48,709 nt of DNA, from the NCBI GenBank assembly GCA_903929035.1, contig CAIYTF010000057.1, forward strand, positions 1-48,709, written 5' to 3'. This stretch comes from an uncultured Ignavibacteriales bacterium. Lineage in GTDB: Bacteria > Bacteroidota > Ignavibacteria > Ignavibacteriales > Ignavibacteriaceae. The notes under the pieces are model-generated. The model searched no databases. It had not been told where the DNA came from and saw only the letters and a list, made by a program, of their open reading frames with translations. Made by a program: the position numbers and the translations under genes. Shown here piece after piece: positions 28,478 through 37,327 of the stretch (the stretch's first letter is position 1; each line of letters starts with the position of its first letter).

Positions 28478-29224
28478 ATGATGATTATTATCCGTTCAAA
28501 ATTGCTGGAATCATTTCCAAATATTGTTTGTGGTTTCAGCACAAAGATTGGGCGAAATTGCACTGCTCCATACTATTTTAATCTATCGATGTCAGTCGGT
28601 GACAATCCAGATATTGTTCAAAAAAACAAGGAAGATTTTGCTTCAGAAATGGGCATTTCGTTGAACAATGTGGCATTACAAAAGCAAACACACGGTGATA
28701 TAGTTAGCATTATCGATTTTCCGGGTTATACCGGTGAGAGTGATGCCTTAATTTCCAGTCAGCCTTGTATAGGACTCGCGATTAGCAGCGGTGATTGCTG
28801 TGCAATATTTCTTTACGATAAAGAACAAGAAATTATTGCCGGTGTTCATAGCGGATGGCGCGGAACCGAGAAACGAATATTGGAAAAAACATTGATAAAA
28901 ATGCAAAATAGTTTTGGGACTATCCCGAATAATATTTTCGCGTTTATTGCCCCCGCTATCAGTCAAGCTAATTACGAAGTTGGGCCTGAATTTGCAGATA
29001 GATTTTCAAGGGATTACATATTAGAGAAAGAAGGAAAATTGTTTTTAGATGTTACCGGGACAAACCGCGATATGCTTAGAGCATTCGGAATACCAAATTC
29101 CCAAATTGAAATATCAGATTTGTGTTCTTATGAAATGAAAGATTTACTTCATTCATATAGAAGGGACGGAGCTGTTTCAGGGAGAGCATTAGGCATTATT
29201 TACCGTAGGAGAGATAATGTCTGA
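28478..29224 (+). CDS. pgeF: Multicopper-oxidase-like (laccase-domain) purine nucleoside phosphorylase / YfiH
   Basis: A 248-residue member of the YfiH/PgeF (DUF152, Cu-oxidase_4) family. The metal-binding His/Cys positions are visible in 'KQTHGDIV', 'SGDCCAIFLYD' and 'GVHSGWRGT'. Members have been described as purine nucleoside phosphorylase/adenosine deaminases and, in E. coli, as an editing enzyme of peptidoglycan precursors. Which role applies here cannot be read from sequence. The end overlaps the next gene by eight bases. Confidence 0.92.
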   Translation: MMIIIRSKLLESFPNIVCGFSTKIGRNCTAPYYFNLSMSVGDNPDIVQKNKEDFASEMGISLNNVALQKQTHGDIVSIIDFPGYTGESDALISSQPCIGLAISSGDCCAIFLYDKEQEIIAGVHSGWRGTEKRILEKTLIKMQNSFGTIPNNIFAFIAPAISQANYEVGPEFADRFSRDYILEKEGKLFLDVTGTNRDMLRAFGIPNSQIEISDLCSYEMKDLLHSYRRDGAVSGRALGIIYRRRDNV

Positions 29225-30116
29225 GCGGTTCAAAATTGTTTTTGTATATATTACAGTATGCCTTATCTGGGGGACAACGTGGTTTGCAATTAAATTGGGT
29301 TTAGATTCATTTCCTCCGTTTTTCGCTGCAGGTGTTCGATTTGTGGTCGCGGGCATAGTGTACGCGCTAATCATTTTAATAAACAATATTCCTTTCCCAA
29401 AAGATTCTCGTTCGTTAAAGATATATTTATTTATAGGAATCTTCTCTTATATTATACCTTTCGGATTAGTTTACTGGAGCGAGCAATATATTGCATCAGG
29501 ACTGGCTTCTGTTATTTTTGCCATATATCCGTTCGCGGTTGCAATATTCTCAACAATGTTTCTAAAAAGTGAAGAAATTACAAAAAGTAAAATTGTTGGT
29601 ATGACGATAGGATTTGCAGGCATAGTAATTTTATTTTCTGATTCGCTGAAGTTTGACAGGTCTATGCAGTTTATGGGTATGCTCGCGGCAATACTTAATG
29701 CGCTATTTCAGTCGTTCGTATTAGTGATGGTAAAAAAACACGGTAAAAACATTCATCCGGTCAGTTTGAATTTCATTCCGGTAATTATTGGTTCAGTCGG
29801 GCTATTGATGCTGTCTCTTTTCCTTGAAGATTCTGCTAAAATACACTTTACTGCTACAGGTATTATGACATTGTTATACCTTGGAATATTTGGTTCGGTA
29901 GTTGCATTTACTGCATATTATTGGCTTCTGAAGAAAATAAAAATTCTACTTCTTTCATTTTTTTCCTTTATTACTCCTGTGGTTGCAATATTTACCGGAT
30001 ATATCCTGCTTAATGAGAAACTGACGAAGTATCAATTAATAGGGAGTACAGTTGCGTTGGCAGGTGTGTTAGTTGGTAGTGTGCCAAAGCAAAAAATTTT
30101 AAGAAAACTTAAGTAA
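29217..30116 (+). CDS. EamA/DMT family transporter
   Basis: An integral membrane protein of 299 residues with about ten hydrophobic segments arranged as two EamA repeats. The first opens with 'FVYITVCLIWGTTWFAIKLG' and the second contains 'LYLGIFGSVVAFTAYYWLLK' and 'FITPVVAIFTGYILLNEKLT'. The family exports metabolites such as amino acids; the substrate is unknown. It overlaps pgeF by eight bases, so translation is coupled. A dihydroneopterin aldolase gene begins 10 bases downstream. Confidence 0.92.
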   Translation: MSERFKIVFVYITVCLIWGTTWFAIKLGLDSFPPFFAAGVRFVVAGIVYALIILINNIPFPKDSRSLKIYLFIGIFSYIIPFGLVYWSEQYIASGLASVIFAIYPFAVAIFSTMFLKSEEITKSKIVGMTIGFAGIVILFSDSLKFDRSMQFMGMLAAILNALFQSFVLVMVKKHGKNIHPVSLNFIPVIIGSVGLLMLSLFLEDSAKIHFTATGIMTLLYLGIFGSVVAFTAYYWLLKKIKILLLSFFSFITPVVAIFTGYILLNEKLTKYQLIGSTVALAGVLVGSVPKQKILRKLK

Positions 30117-30126
30117 AATTTGAATT

Positions 30127-30501
30127 ATGGAAAATATAATTAGAATTAAGAAAATATCCTTTTATGCTTACCACGGGGTGTTTAAACAGGAACAAAGTAT
30201 GGGAGGAAAATTTGAAGCAGATATAGAGCTGCATACTGATTTTTCATTAGCGGCTGAAAAAGACTCCCTGCATCATACAATTGATTATGAAAAAGTATAT
30301 AGCACGATTATTGAATTATCTGAGCAGAAGAAATATCATTTGATAGAATCACTCGCGATAAAGATAGTTGATAATTTACTAAACCGCTTTGAACAAATTT
30401 CAAAAATTGCACTCCGCATCCGTAAAAATAATCCGCCCATTGGGGGAATTACCGATGCAGTTGAAGTGGAAGTGATAAAGTCGCGAAGTGAACTCATTTA
30501 A
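30127..30501 (+). CDS. folB: Dihydroneopterin aldolase
   Basis: A folate-pathway enzyme of 124 residues that splits dihydroneopterin to 6-hydroxymethyl-dihydropterin and glycolaldehyde. The family motifs are 'KKISFYAYHGVFKQEQ', 'HTIDYEKVYSTI' (active-site Tyr region), 'LIESLAIKIVDNLL' and the closing 'IRKNNPPIGGITDAVEVEV'. Normal length. The next pathway enzyme, folK, follows after a gap holding a dispersed repeat. Confidence 0.95.
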   Translation: MENIIRIKKISFYAYHGVFKQEQSMGGKFEADIELHTDFSLAAEKDSLHHTIDYEKVYSTIIELSEQKKYHLIESLAIKIVDNLLNRFEQISKIALRIRKNNPPIGGITDAVEVEVIKSRSELI

Positions 30502-30516
30502 TTAATGGCTTGTGTA

Positions 30517-30612
30517 AGAAATAACATTAACACTTTCTCACGCGAAGATGCAAATACCGCAAAGGTTAGATATTAGAAAATGTAAAGGTTATTTTTTTAC
30601 AAGAATTAAGTT
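30517..30612 (+). repeat. Dispersed intergenic repeat 'ctcacgcgaag', copy 2
   Basis: About 96 bases matching 26153-26232, with an extra 'caaataccgcaaag' section. It resembles the 'cacgcaaagacgcaaag' type intergenic repeats seen in many bacteria. It separates folB and folK, which would otherwise be adjacent. Confidence 0.75.
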
Positions 30613-30632
30613 AGTAGTTGGTATAGTTTGAA

Positions 30633-31127
30633 ATGATTTCTGTTTTTATAGGGCTTGGAACAAATGTTGAGCCAAGGGAAAAATACCTGCAATGCGCACT
30701 TTCTGAAATTGCAACCAGCGGGAGCATAAAAATCGTCCGCATTTCGTCCATTTATGAAACAAAACCATTAGGAGAAACTGCAAGTGGAAATTTCCTAAAT
30801 ATGGTTATAGAAATTATAACAGAATTATCTCCAAAAACGCTATTTTTGATGTTGCAAAATGTAGAGATTAAAATGGGGCGGCAGCAAAGAGAGCGATGGG
30901 GAGATCGGGAGATTGATTTGGATATTTTACTCTATGGCGATGAAGTAATATTGGAAAGTTATTTGCAGATTCCTCATCCGCGAATAGCTGAGCGTGATTT
31001 CGTGATCGTCCCATTATCAGAGATTAATCCCGATCAAACACTCCCGGGTGACGGAAGAAGTCTTTCAGAAATTGAGCTATTGCTCAGAGAAAGATTTATT
31101 ATTTGTAAACGAAAAGAAAGTTTGTGA
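30633..31127 (+). CDS. folK: 2-amino-4-hydroxy-6-hydroxymethyldihydropteridine diphosphokinase
   Basis: HPPK of 164 residues, normal length. It transfers pyrophosphate from ATP to 6-hydroxymethyl-dihydropterin, the step after FolB. 'VFIGLGTNVEPREKYLQ', 'YETKPLG', the metal/ATP-binding 'RERWGDREIDLDILLYGD' and 'IPHPRIAERDFVIVPL' are all intact. It is followed after 13 bases by a deoxynucleoside kinase. Confidence 0.96.
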   Translation: MISVFIGLGTNVEPREKYLQCALSEIATSGSIKIVRISSIYETKPLGETASGNFLNMVIEIITELSPKTLFLMLQNVEIKMGRQQRERWGDREIDLDILLYGDEVILESYLQIPHPRIAERDFVIVPLSEINPDQTLPGDGRSLSEIELLLRERFIICKRKESL

Positions 31128-31140
31128 GTGTAACAACTCT

Positions 31141-31791
31141 ATGGAAGCATTGAAATATATAGCCGTTGAAGGAGTTATCGGTGCCGGCAAAACATCATTG
31201 GCAAAAAAACTCGCCGCTAAATTCAAAGCAAATTTAGTGCTTGAACAATATGATATTAACCCATTTTTAAAGAGCTTTTACATAGATAGAGGACTGTTTG
31301 CTTTTCAAACACAAATGTTTTTCCTCGTGAACAGGCATAAACAGCAGCAGGGTTTGTTTCAAGGGAACATTTTCTCTGATATGCTGGTTTCTGATTATAT
31401 CTTTGAGAAAGATAAGATATTTGCTTATCTTAACCTGACTAAAGATGAATTGAGTTTATACTATGCAATTTTTCCAGTGTTGGCGCGTGAGATTCGTAAG
31501 CCTGATTTGGTCATCTATTTGCAATCTACTCCGGAACGTGTTATGTATAATATACAGAAACGCGGCCGCGATATTGAAGTGAATCTAAAGAAAGAATATA
31601 TTGAGGAATTATCTGAGGCTTACAATACTTTCTTCTTTAATTATAATGCATCACCGCTGTTAATTGTTGATACATCCGAGATTGATTTTTTGGAAAACGA
31701 GAAAGATTTTGATGATATATATTATCAAATTACGCGGGTTGATAGAGCAAAAACCGAGTATTACATCCCTGAAAAGAAAGGACTGCTATAA
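31141..31791 (+). CDS. Deoxynucleoside kinase (deoxyadenosine/deoxyguanosine type)
   Basis: A salvage kinase of 216 residues. ATG 31141 is chosen because the conserved P-loop 'VEGVIGAGKTSLAKKL' then begins near residue 8, as in the family; the in-frame start at 31048 lies inside folK. 'LEQYDINPFLKSFY', 'FQTQMFFLVNRHKQQ' and 'MLVSDYIFEKDKIFA' match dAdo/dGuo kinases, including the ERS-like lid region further on. The exact deoxynucleoside is not determined by sequence. folK-dNK neighbourhood is common in Bacteroidota (general knowledge, not checked). Confidence 0.93.
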   Translation: MEALKYIAVEGVIGAGKTSLAKKLAAKFKANLVLEQYDINPFLKSFYIDRGLFAFQTQMFFLVNRHKQQQGLFQGNIFSDMLVSDYIFEKDKIFAYLNLTKDELSLYYAIFPVLAREIRKPDLVIYLQSTPERVMYNIQKRGRDIEVNLKKEYIEELSEAYNTFFFNYNASPLLIVDTSEIDFLENEKDFDDIYYQITRVDRAKTEYYIPEKKGLL

Positions 31792-31793
31792 TT

Positions 31794-32027
31794 ATGTTTA
31801 CCATAATTTTTTACTTCTTTTTATTCTTGGTTATTAGGAGTATTTACCGCTTTTTAACTAAAACTGAGGGGCAGACTCGCGAAAACTACCCTCCCGCGCA
31901 TCAGACAGGAAATTATAAACCTTATCAACATCAAAATACACCAAAGGAACCGGAACGGAAACCTTATGACAATGCCAATATTGTCGATGCACAATTTACT
32001 GATCTGCCTGATGACAAAGGAAAATAA
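31794..32027 (+). CDS. Small DUF4834-like membrane protein
   Basis: A 77-residue protein with one N-terminal hydrophobic helix ('FTIIFYFFLFLVIRSIYRFL') followed by a polar, proline- and glutamine-rich tail ending in 'NIVDAQFTDLPDDKGK'. This layout fits the DUF4834 family of Bacteroidota. It starts two bases after the deoxynucleoside kinase and ends seven bases before the glycosyltransferase, so it is inside the operon. The function is unknown. Confidence 0.75.
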   Translation: MFTIIFYFFLFLVIRSIYRFLTKTEGQTRENYPPAHQTGNYKPYQHQNTPKEPERKPYDNANIVDAQFTDLPDDKGK

Positions 32028-32033
32028 TAAACC

Positions 32034-33119
32034 TTGGCGAATGAGATTTCTCAATCCATCTTTCGCACCCTATTAAGATTTTTTTTACGGGTACCGGAAC
32101 AAGAATTTTTTATTGACCGGCAGATTCGTTCAATAATTATTGTCAGGCAGCACAACCAATTAGGAGATATGCTAGCCGGGTCTTCCCTTATTACTGCATT
32201 GATAGAATCTTACCCTGAAGCTTCAATTACTTTTGTAGCATCTCCACAAAACGCGATTGCATTAGAGGCTAATCCCTATATCAATGAGCTAATAATTTTT
32301 GACAAGAAAAAATTATCAGACCCTGAGTATTTGCTCCGGCTTTTTTCAAAACTACGAAAGGGATATGACCTTTGTATTGCACCGGCTACAGTATCATTAT
32401 CCTTCACAAATGATTTTATTTCGCGTCTTACTCGAAGCAAATTCAGAATAGGCATTGAAGAGTTAGACGGCACACTAAACAAATTTTCATTTTTCTTTAA
32501 TAACAGAGTGCCGGTTGATTTTAGAAAAAACAACGACACGCATATCGCGCGGAGAATTTTGAAAATTCTTGAACCGCTAAATATTTCAAATGACAAACTC
32601 TCACCGGTAATTATTCCGGCTGATAACGATGTTAAATACTCTGACGAATTTTTGATCGCGGCAGGATTTTATCCGGATAAAAAAATTATAGGTATTCATA
32701 CAGGTGCCGGAAAGCCTGCCAATAGATGGGACTTTAATAAATTTATTGACCTAATCCATCGATGCAGGAAAGAATTAACGGTAAATATATATCTGACAGC
32801 AGGCACTGCTGATATGGATATTGTGGAAAATATAAACTCTTCTTTCGAGGAAAAGTTGCCTGTATTTCTCAATCAGTCTTTAGGAAGTGTTGCTGCTTTG
32901 ATTGCGAAATCAAGCTTGTTTATTACTAATGATACCGGAATAATGCACGTAGCTGCAACAACAAAAACACCGCAAATATCTCTATTTGGGCCTACTAATC
33001 CGCGAGTATGGCAGCCTATGGGTACCGGAAAATTTTCGTTACGTAATAGTGATGATATTAATTCCATTAGCGTGGACGAAGTATTTGGCTTAGCTGAAAA
33101 ACTGTTAGGCCGAAAATGA
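32034..33119 (+). CDS. Glycosyltransferase family 9 (heptosyltransferase-like)
   Basis: A GT9 enzyme of 361 residues related to LPS heptosyltransferases. The N-terminal motif 'IIVRQHNQLGDMLAG', the donor-binding 'IGIHTGAGKPANRWDF' and 'ITNDTGIMHVAATTKTPQIS' followed by 'LFGPTNPRVWQP' are all present. The start is TTG 32034, with a purine-rich 'aaagg' upstream; the N-terminal 35 residues precede the core. It probably adds a sugar to LPS or another envelope glycan; donor and acceptor are unknown. It overlaps the ppx gene by four bases. Confidence 0.9.
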   Translation: MANEISQSIFRTLLRFFLRVPEQEFFIDRQIRSIIIVRQHNQLGDMLAGSSLITALIESYPEASITFVASPQNAIALEANPYINELIIFDKKKLSDPEYLLRLFSKLRKGYDLCIAPATVSLSFTNDFISRLTRSKFRIGIEELDGTLNKFSFFFNNRVPVDFRKNNDTHIARRILKILEPLNISNDKLSPVIIPADNDVKYSDEFLIAAGFYPDKKIIGIHTGAGKPANRWDFNKFIDLIHRCRKELTVNIYLTAGTADMDIVENINSSFEEKLPVFLNQSLGSVAALIAKSSLFITNDTGIMHVAATTKTPQISLFGPTNPRVWQPMGTGKFSLRNSDDINSISVDEVFGLAEKLLGRK

Positions 33120-34051
33120 TTCAAAATCGATTCGCGGTACTGGATATAGGGTCAAACACGTTTAATTTTGTAATATCGGAAATTGATTCTTCCGGAACTC
33201 TCAGGGTTATTTTCCAAAACAGGATAGTTTTACGATTAGGAAACTACGATTGGAATGGAATAACTGTAATCCTGCCTGAAAAGTTTAGTCCTGCATTACA
33301 TATTATCAAGGAATGCCTGAATTCAGCAAAAACATTTGGCATTGATATACACATATTTGCTACCAGTGCAGTGCGGGAAGCTGTTAATAGAAATATGTTT
33401 ATTTCTAAAGTGAAAGAAGAAACAGGGCTTGAAGTAAATCTAATATCGGGCGAGCAGGAGGCTGAATTAGTATTTAAAGCTATTTCACGAAAATTAATGA
33501 TTCCTCCAAATCCTTTAATAGCGATAGATATTGGCGGAGGAAGTACTGAAATTATCTTCGGAAAATCCGGAATAATTGAAAGCAGCCACTCGTTAAAACT
33601 TGGAACTGTCCGTTTGAAAGAGCATTTCTTCAAAGAAACATCTGATTTATCGCGATCGGTATCGCTTGCGAATAAGCATATCAGCGATACTCTTAGTGCT
33701 AATGGACTAAAAAGGACCGAAGATAGCACGTCAATATGTTCCGGTTCATCCGGCGTGATAAAAATTGCTATGGAATACATTTCATCACTTAGGAAACCGG
33801 CATCCATTTTAGGAATGCTTAAAGTTGAGCATCGTGATTTTGAAAAACTATTACAAGATGCTGCAGAGCTTGGCTCAATTGAAAATATCGCGAAAGTATA
33901 TCAATTAGAATATTCAAAGGCGGATGTATTGCTGCCCGGACTGGCAATTCTCGCGCAAACACTAAAAGCTCTTGGTTTAAAAGAAATTATCTTCTCTGAT
34001 TATGGATTGCGCGAAGGTATCGTGTTTGAATTGCTCTATAATAAATCCTGA
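33116..34051 (+). CDS. Ppx/GppA exopolyphosphatase family protein
   Basis: A 311-residue ASKHA-fold phosphatase. The phosphate-1 loop 'AVLDIGSNTFNFVISEID', 'FATSAVREAVNR' and the phosphate-2 loop 'AIDIGGGSTEIIFG' are intact. Members hydrolyse polyphosphate or pppGpp. Only the catalytic N-terminal two domains are present; the C-terminal extension of E. coli Ppx/GppA is absent, as in many short homologues. Overlaps the glycosyltransferase gene by four bases (ATGA). Confidence 0.93.
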   Translation: MIQNRFAVLDIGSNTFNFVISEIDSSGTLRVIFQNRIVLRLGNYDWNGITVILPEKFSPALHIIKECLNSAKTFGIDIHIFATSAVREAVNRNMFISKVKEETGLEVNLISGEQEAELVFKAISRKLMIPPNPLIAIDIGGGSTEIIFGKSGIIESSHSLKLGTVRLKEHFFKETSDLSRSVSLANKHISDTLSANGLKRTEDSTSICSGSSGVIKIAMEYISSLRKPASILGMLKVEHRDFEKLLQDAAELGSIENIAKVYQLEYSKADVLLPGLAILAQTLKALGLKEIIFSDYGLREGIVFELLYNKS

Positions 34052-34159
34052 ATCTAAGGGAGAACTAAGAAATAACTTTTTGCGATACACGGAATAAGAG
34101 AAATCAAAATCATAGTTGCTCACGGATATTGCCAAATAACTGTATTTTCGGTATCTTTA

Positions 34160-35452
34160 GTGTTTAGAAATTATTTCTCAAATAGAGTGGCTATTCAGGA
34201 CTTACAAAGCTTTAAGTTGACAGAACTTTCCGGCGGGATTAAAATCATAAGTGAGTTTATTCCCCGTATAGAATCATTTTGTCTTGGTTTCCGGATAAAT
34301 ATTGGAGCGCGTGATGAACAACGCGCGCAAAGCGGTATCTGCCATTTTATCGAGCATATGCTCTTTAAAGGAACAAAAAAAAGGTCAGCAAGGAAAATCT
34401 CTGAGGATGTTGAGTCTATTGGAGGCTATCTGAATGCTTACACTTCAAAGGAAAGTACTTGTTATTATGGACGAGGTCTTGCTAATCATATAGATAAAAC
34501 ATTTGATGTGATTGCTGATATGGTGCAAAATCCGCTGTTCAAGGAGAACCACATTAAAAAGGAATCCGGTGTTGTTCTTGATGAGCTTTGCGATATTGAA
34601 GATAATCCGGAAGAATTGATTTTTGATAAATTTGAAGAATTAATATTTAAAGGAAACTCTCTTGCTTTTCCTATTATTGGGAATGAAAAAACAATCACTT
34701 CATTTAATCACGAGATATTGAGTAATTTTCATAAAGCACATTACGGGCAAAAGAGTTTGTTGATATCAGCCGCGGGGAATGTAAATCACGAACACCTTGT
34801 TAAATTGACAGAAAAATATTTTCAGTCTGTGGGTAAAGGTAAAAGCAAAAACCGGTCTTTGGTTGATTCAGTACATAACGCGGACAGGGTGGTGATTAAA
34901 AAAGAAATTTCCCAGGTACACAGCATTATTGGCAGAAAGTCTTATGGATACACAAATCCAAAGAGACTCACGCTGAATATGCTTTCAAACATTCTTGGTG
35001 AAGGAAGTTCATCGCGGTTATTTCAGGCAGTTCGTGAACGGAACGGTATTACATACCAGATTAATTCGTTCGTTAATTCTTATCAGGATGTATCTGCTTT
35101 CGGAGTATATTTTTCAACAAACGAAAAAAATTCTGATAAAGCAATGGCTATTATTAAAAAGGAATTTGAAAAATTGAGAACAGATAGTGTTTCTAACCGT
35201 GAACTGAAACGGGTTAAGGAATATATGAAAGGTTCAATCATACTTGGTTTGGAAAACACATCAAGCAGAATGATTCGACTTGCCGATAATATGGTCAATC
35301 ACGGTAGATTTATATCAGTGGATGAGGTGGTGGGGCGGATTGATGCCATAACAGCAGATATGATTCTTGAGATTGCACACGAAGTTTTAGATGACTCTAC
35401 GCTGACACAAATGGTACTCTTCTCAAAAAATGCAACGCTAATTAATGCTTAA
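34160..35452 (+). CDS. M16 family zinc peptidase (processing peptidase-like)
   Basis: A 430-residue insulinase-superfamily peptidase. The inverted zinc motif HxxEH is His62-Glu65-His66 in 'CHFIEHMLFKG', and the third ligand is Glu142 in 'VVLDELCDIE', 76 residues after His66 as in active members. The second-half motif 'GEGSSSRLFQAVRERNG' is also present. There is no signal peptide, which suggests a cytoplasmic enzyme of the YmxG/PqqL-like type. The start is taken at GTG 34160; the true start may be slightly downstream. The 108-base gap before it shows no clear element. Confidence 0.92.
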   Translation: MFRNYFSNRVAIQDLQSFKLTELSGGIKIISEFIPRIESFCLGFRINIGARDEQRAQSGICHFIEHMLFKGTKKRSARKISEDVESIGGYLNAYTSKESTCYYGRGLANHIDKTFDVIADMVQNPLFKENHIKKESGVVLDELCDIEDNPEELIFDKFEELIFKGNSLAFPIIGNEKTITSFNHEILSNFHKAHYGQKSLLISAAGNVNHEHLVKLTEKYFQSVGKGKSKNRSLVDSVHNADRVVIKKEISQVHSIIGRKSYGYTNPKRLTLNMLSNILGEGSSSRLFQAVRERNGITYQINSFVNSYQDVSAFGVYFSTNEKNSDKAMAIIKKEFEKLRTDSVSNRELKRVKEYMKGSIILGLENTSSRMIRLADNMVNHGRFISVDEVVGRIDAITADMILEIAHEVLDDSTLTQMVLFSKNATLINA

Positions 35453-35483
35453 ATCAAGTATTATTAAAAATATATCATTAACA

Positions 35484-35515
35484 ATTGATGCGTCCACTAT
35501 AAAAATGTATATTTG
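35484..35515 (+). promoter_or_regulatory. Probable Bacteroidota-type promoter of nuoGHI
   Basis: ATTG at 35484-35487 and TATATTTG at 35508-35515, spaced by 20 bases, match the TTTG / TAnnTTTG promoter (the -7 box perfectly). This would give a 5' leader of about 100 bases before nuoG, ending in an AT-rich TTAACCATTAACAATTAA tract. Confidence 0.55.
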
Positions 35516-35623
35516 ATGGATAAATGTTTTTTTTGAGCCAAAATCAAACTTTAAAAATTGTTTTTGTGCTTTTTTTAGTGAACTCATTGATAATTAACCA
35601 TTAACAATTAATAATAAGTACTT

Positions 35624-37294
35624 ATGCCCAAATTTACTCTTAACGGTAAAGAAGTTCAATTTACGGAAGGACAGACAATTATTCAGGCTGCTGCTAATGC
35701 CGGAGTAGATATCCCGCATTTTTGCTGGCACCCTTCCCTCTCCGTTTCCGGCAATTGCCGAGTCTGTATGGTTGAAGTTGAAAGAATTCCGAAACTTGTT
35801 ATTGCCTGTTCAACCATAGCCGCGGAAGGAATGGTAGTAAACACGCGATCAGAAAAAACACTTGCTGCAAGAAATGCGGTTATGGAGTTTTTATTAATTA
35901 ACCATCCCCTTGACTGCCCTATTTGCGATGAAGCCGGAGAATGCAAGCTGCAGGATTACGCCTATAAATACAGTGCCGGTGAAAGCAGATTTACAGAAGA
36001 AAAAAATAACAAGAAAAAACGTGTTGCACTTGGACCGGCTGTTATGTTCGATGGTGAGAGATGTATTTCCTGTTCCCGATGCATCCGCTTTTGCGATGAA
36101 ATTGCAGGAAAGAATCAACTCACCTTGGTTAAACGCGGCGATCGTGTAACAATCACCACCTTTCCGGGCAAAGAACTTGATAACCCATACTCATTGAATG
36201 TTACCGACATTTGCCCCGTTGGCGCGCTAACTAATCGCGATTTCAGGTTTAACTCCCGCGTATGGGATATGTCATCTACTAAAACTATATGCTCAGGCTG
36301 CTCACGCGGTTGTAACACTGATGTTTGGGTAAGAAGCAACGAGATACTTCGTATAACTCCGCGTTCAAATCCGGATGTAAACAACTTCTGGATGTGTGAT
36401 GAAGGAAGATTAAAAACATTTAGGAATGTTAATGCAGAAGACCGTGTAAGCGGTCCTCAAGTGCGCCGAGAGGGGAAACTTCAAAAAGTTACCTGGGATG
36501 AGGCATACTCCGCGGCAGGTGAATTAAAGTCATATACTAAGGAAGATATTGCTTTCATCGGCTCACCTGAAGCTACGGTGGAAGATAATTATCTATTGGT
36601 AAAATTTGCTAAAAGCGTGTTTGGTATTAAACATCTATCAATGTTAGATCACTCCGTAACCGGTTCCGGTGATGAAATTCTTATCAGGGAAGATAAATCT
36701 CCAAATGCAGTCGGTGCAAAAATGGCGGGAATTGCATCCGAAAATGACGAACTTGATTTTGCAGGAATACTTAATGGAATTAAGAACGGCAAAATACGGG
36801 CACTCTACATATTAGAAGATTCAAAACTTTCAGAATATCCCCAATTGATAGAACTGCTTTCCAAACTTGATTTTCTTGTTGTCCACGCGGTAAACTATTC
36901 TCCACTGACAAAATATGCCAATATTGTATTCCCCGCCGCGTCATACACGGAAAAGAACGGTGTTTGGGTTAACTTCCAAGGACGCGCGCAACGTATTCGA
37001 CCTGCAATAACTACTCACGAAACCGACCGAAGTATTGACGGAATGTCTATGAGCAGGTTAGATAAATTCGGAACAAAGTTTGATAGCTGGGGTAATGTAA
37101 ATAAAGTTGAAGCTCGCCCAAGTTGGAAAATTATCGCGGGTTTAATGACTATTTTCGGACATAAACAGAAATTTTCTATGGCTGAAGAAGTCTTTCGCGA
37201 GATGAGTGATATTATCCCTGCATTTAAGGGCGAAAACTATGATAAGATTGGTGAATCAGGAGCATTTATTGCCGGCAAACCGACAGCTATTTAA
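35624..37294 (+). CDS. nuoG: NADH-quinone oxidoreductase subunit G
   Basis: The iron-sulfur subunit of complex I, 556 residues, shorter than E. coli NuoG (908). Cluster ligands in order: [2Fe-2S] Cys34, Cys45, Cys48, Cys62; His-Cys3 cluster His94, Cys98, Cys101, Cys107; [4Fe-4S] Cys147, Cys150, Cys153, Cys197 with Cys157 nearby; and an extra N7-type set Cys223, Cys226, Cys230, Cys258. The molybdopterin-oxidoreductase-like C-terminal domain is shortened, yet 'IVFPAASYTEKNGVWVNFQG' remains. It passes electrons from NADH towards the quinone module. It is followed by nuoH and nuoI, but nuoEF and the remaining subunits are not in the window. Confidence 0.94.
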   Translation: MPKFTLNGKEVQFTEGQTIIQAAANAGVDIPHFCWHPSLSVSGNCRVCMVEVERIPKLVIACSTIAAEGMVVNTRSEKTLAARNAVMEFLLINHPLDCPICDEAGECKLQDYAYKYSAGESRFTEEKNNKKKRVALGPAVMFDGERCISCSRCIRFCDEIAGKNQLTLVKRGDRVTITTFPGKELDNPYSLNVTDICPVGALTNRDFRFNSRVWDMSSTKTICSGCSRGCNTDVWVRSNEILRITPRSNPDVNNFWMCDEGRLKTFRNVNAEDRVSGPQVRREGKLQKVTWDEAYSAAGELKSYTKEDIAFIGSPEATVEDNYLLVKFAKSVFGIKHLSMLDHSVTGSGDEILIREDKSPNAVGAKMAGIASENDELDFAGILNGIKNGKIRALYILEDSKLSEYPQLIELLSKLDFLVVHAVNYSPLTKYANIVFPAASYTEKNGVWVNFQGRAQRIRPAITTHETDRSIDGMSMSRLDKFGTKFDSWGNVNKVEARPSWKIIAGLMTIFGHKQKFSMAEEVFREMSDIIPAFKGENYDKIGESGAFIAGKPTAI

Positions 37295-37327
37295 TTTATA
37301 CCGAAAAGAATTTTATGGAATATATTT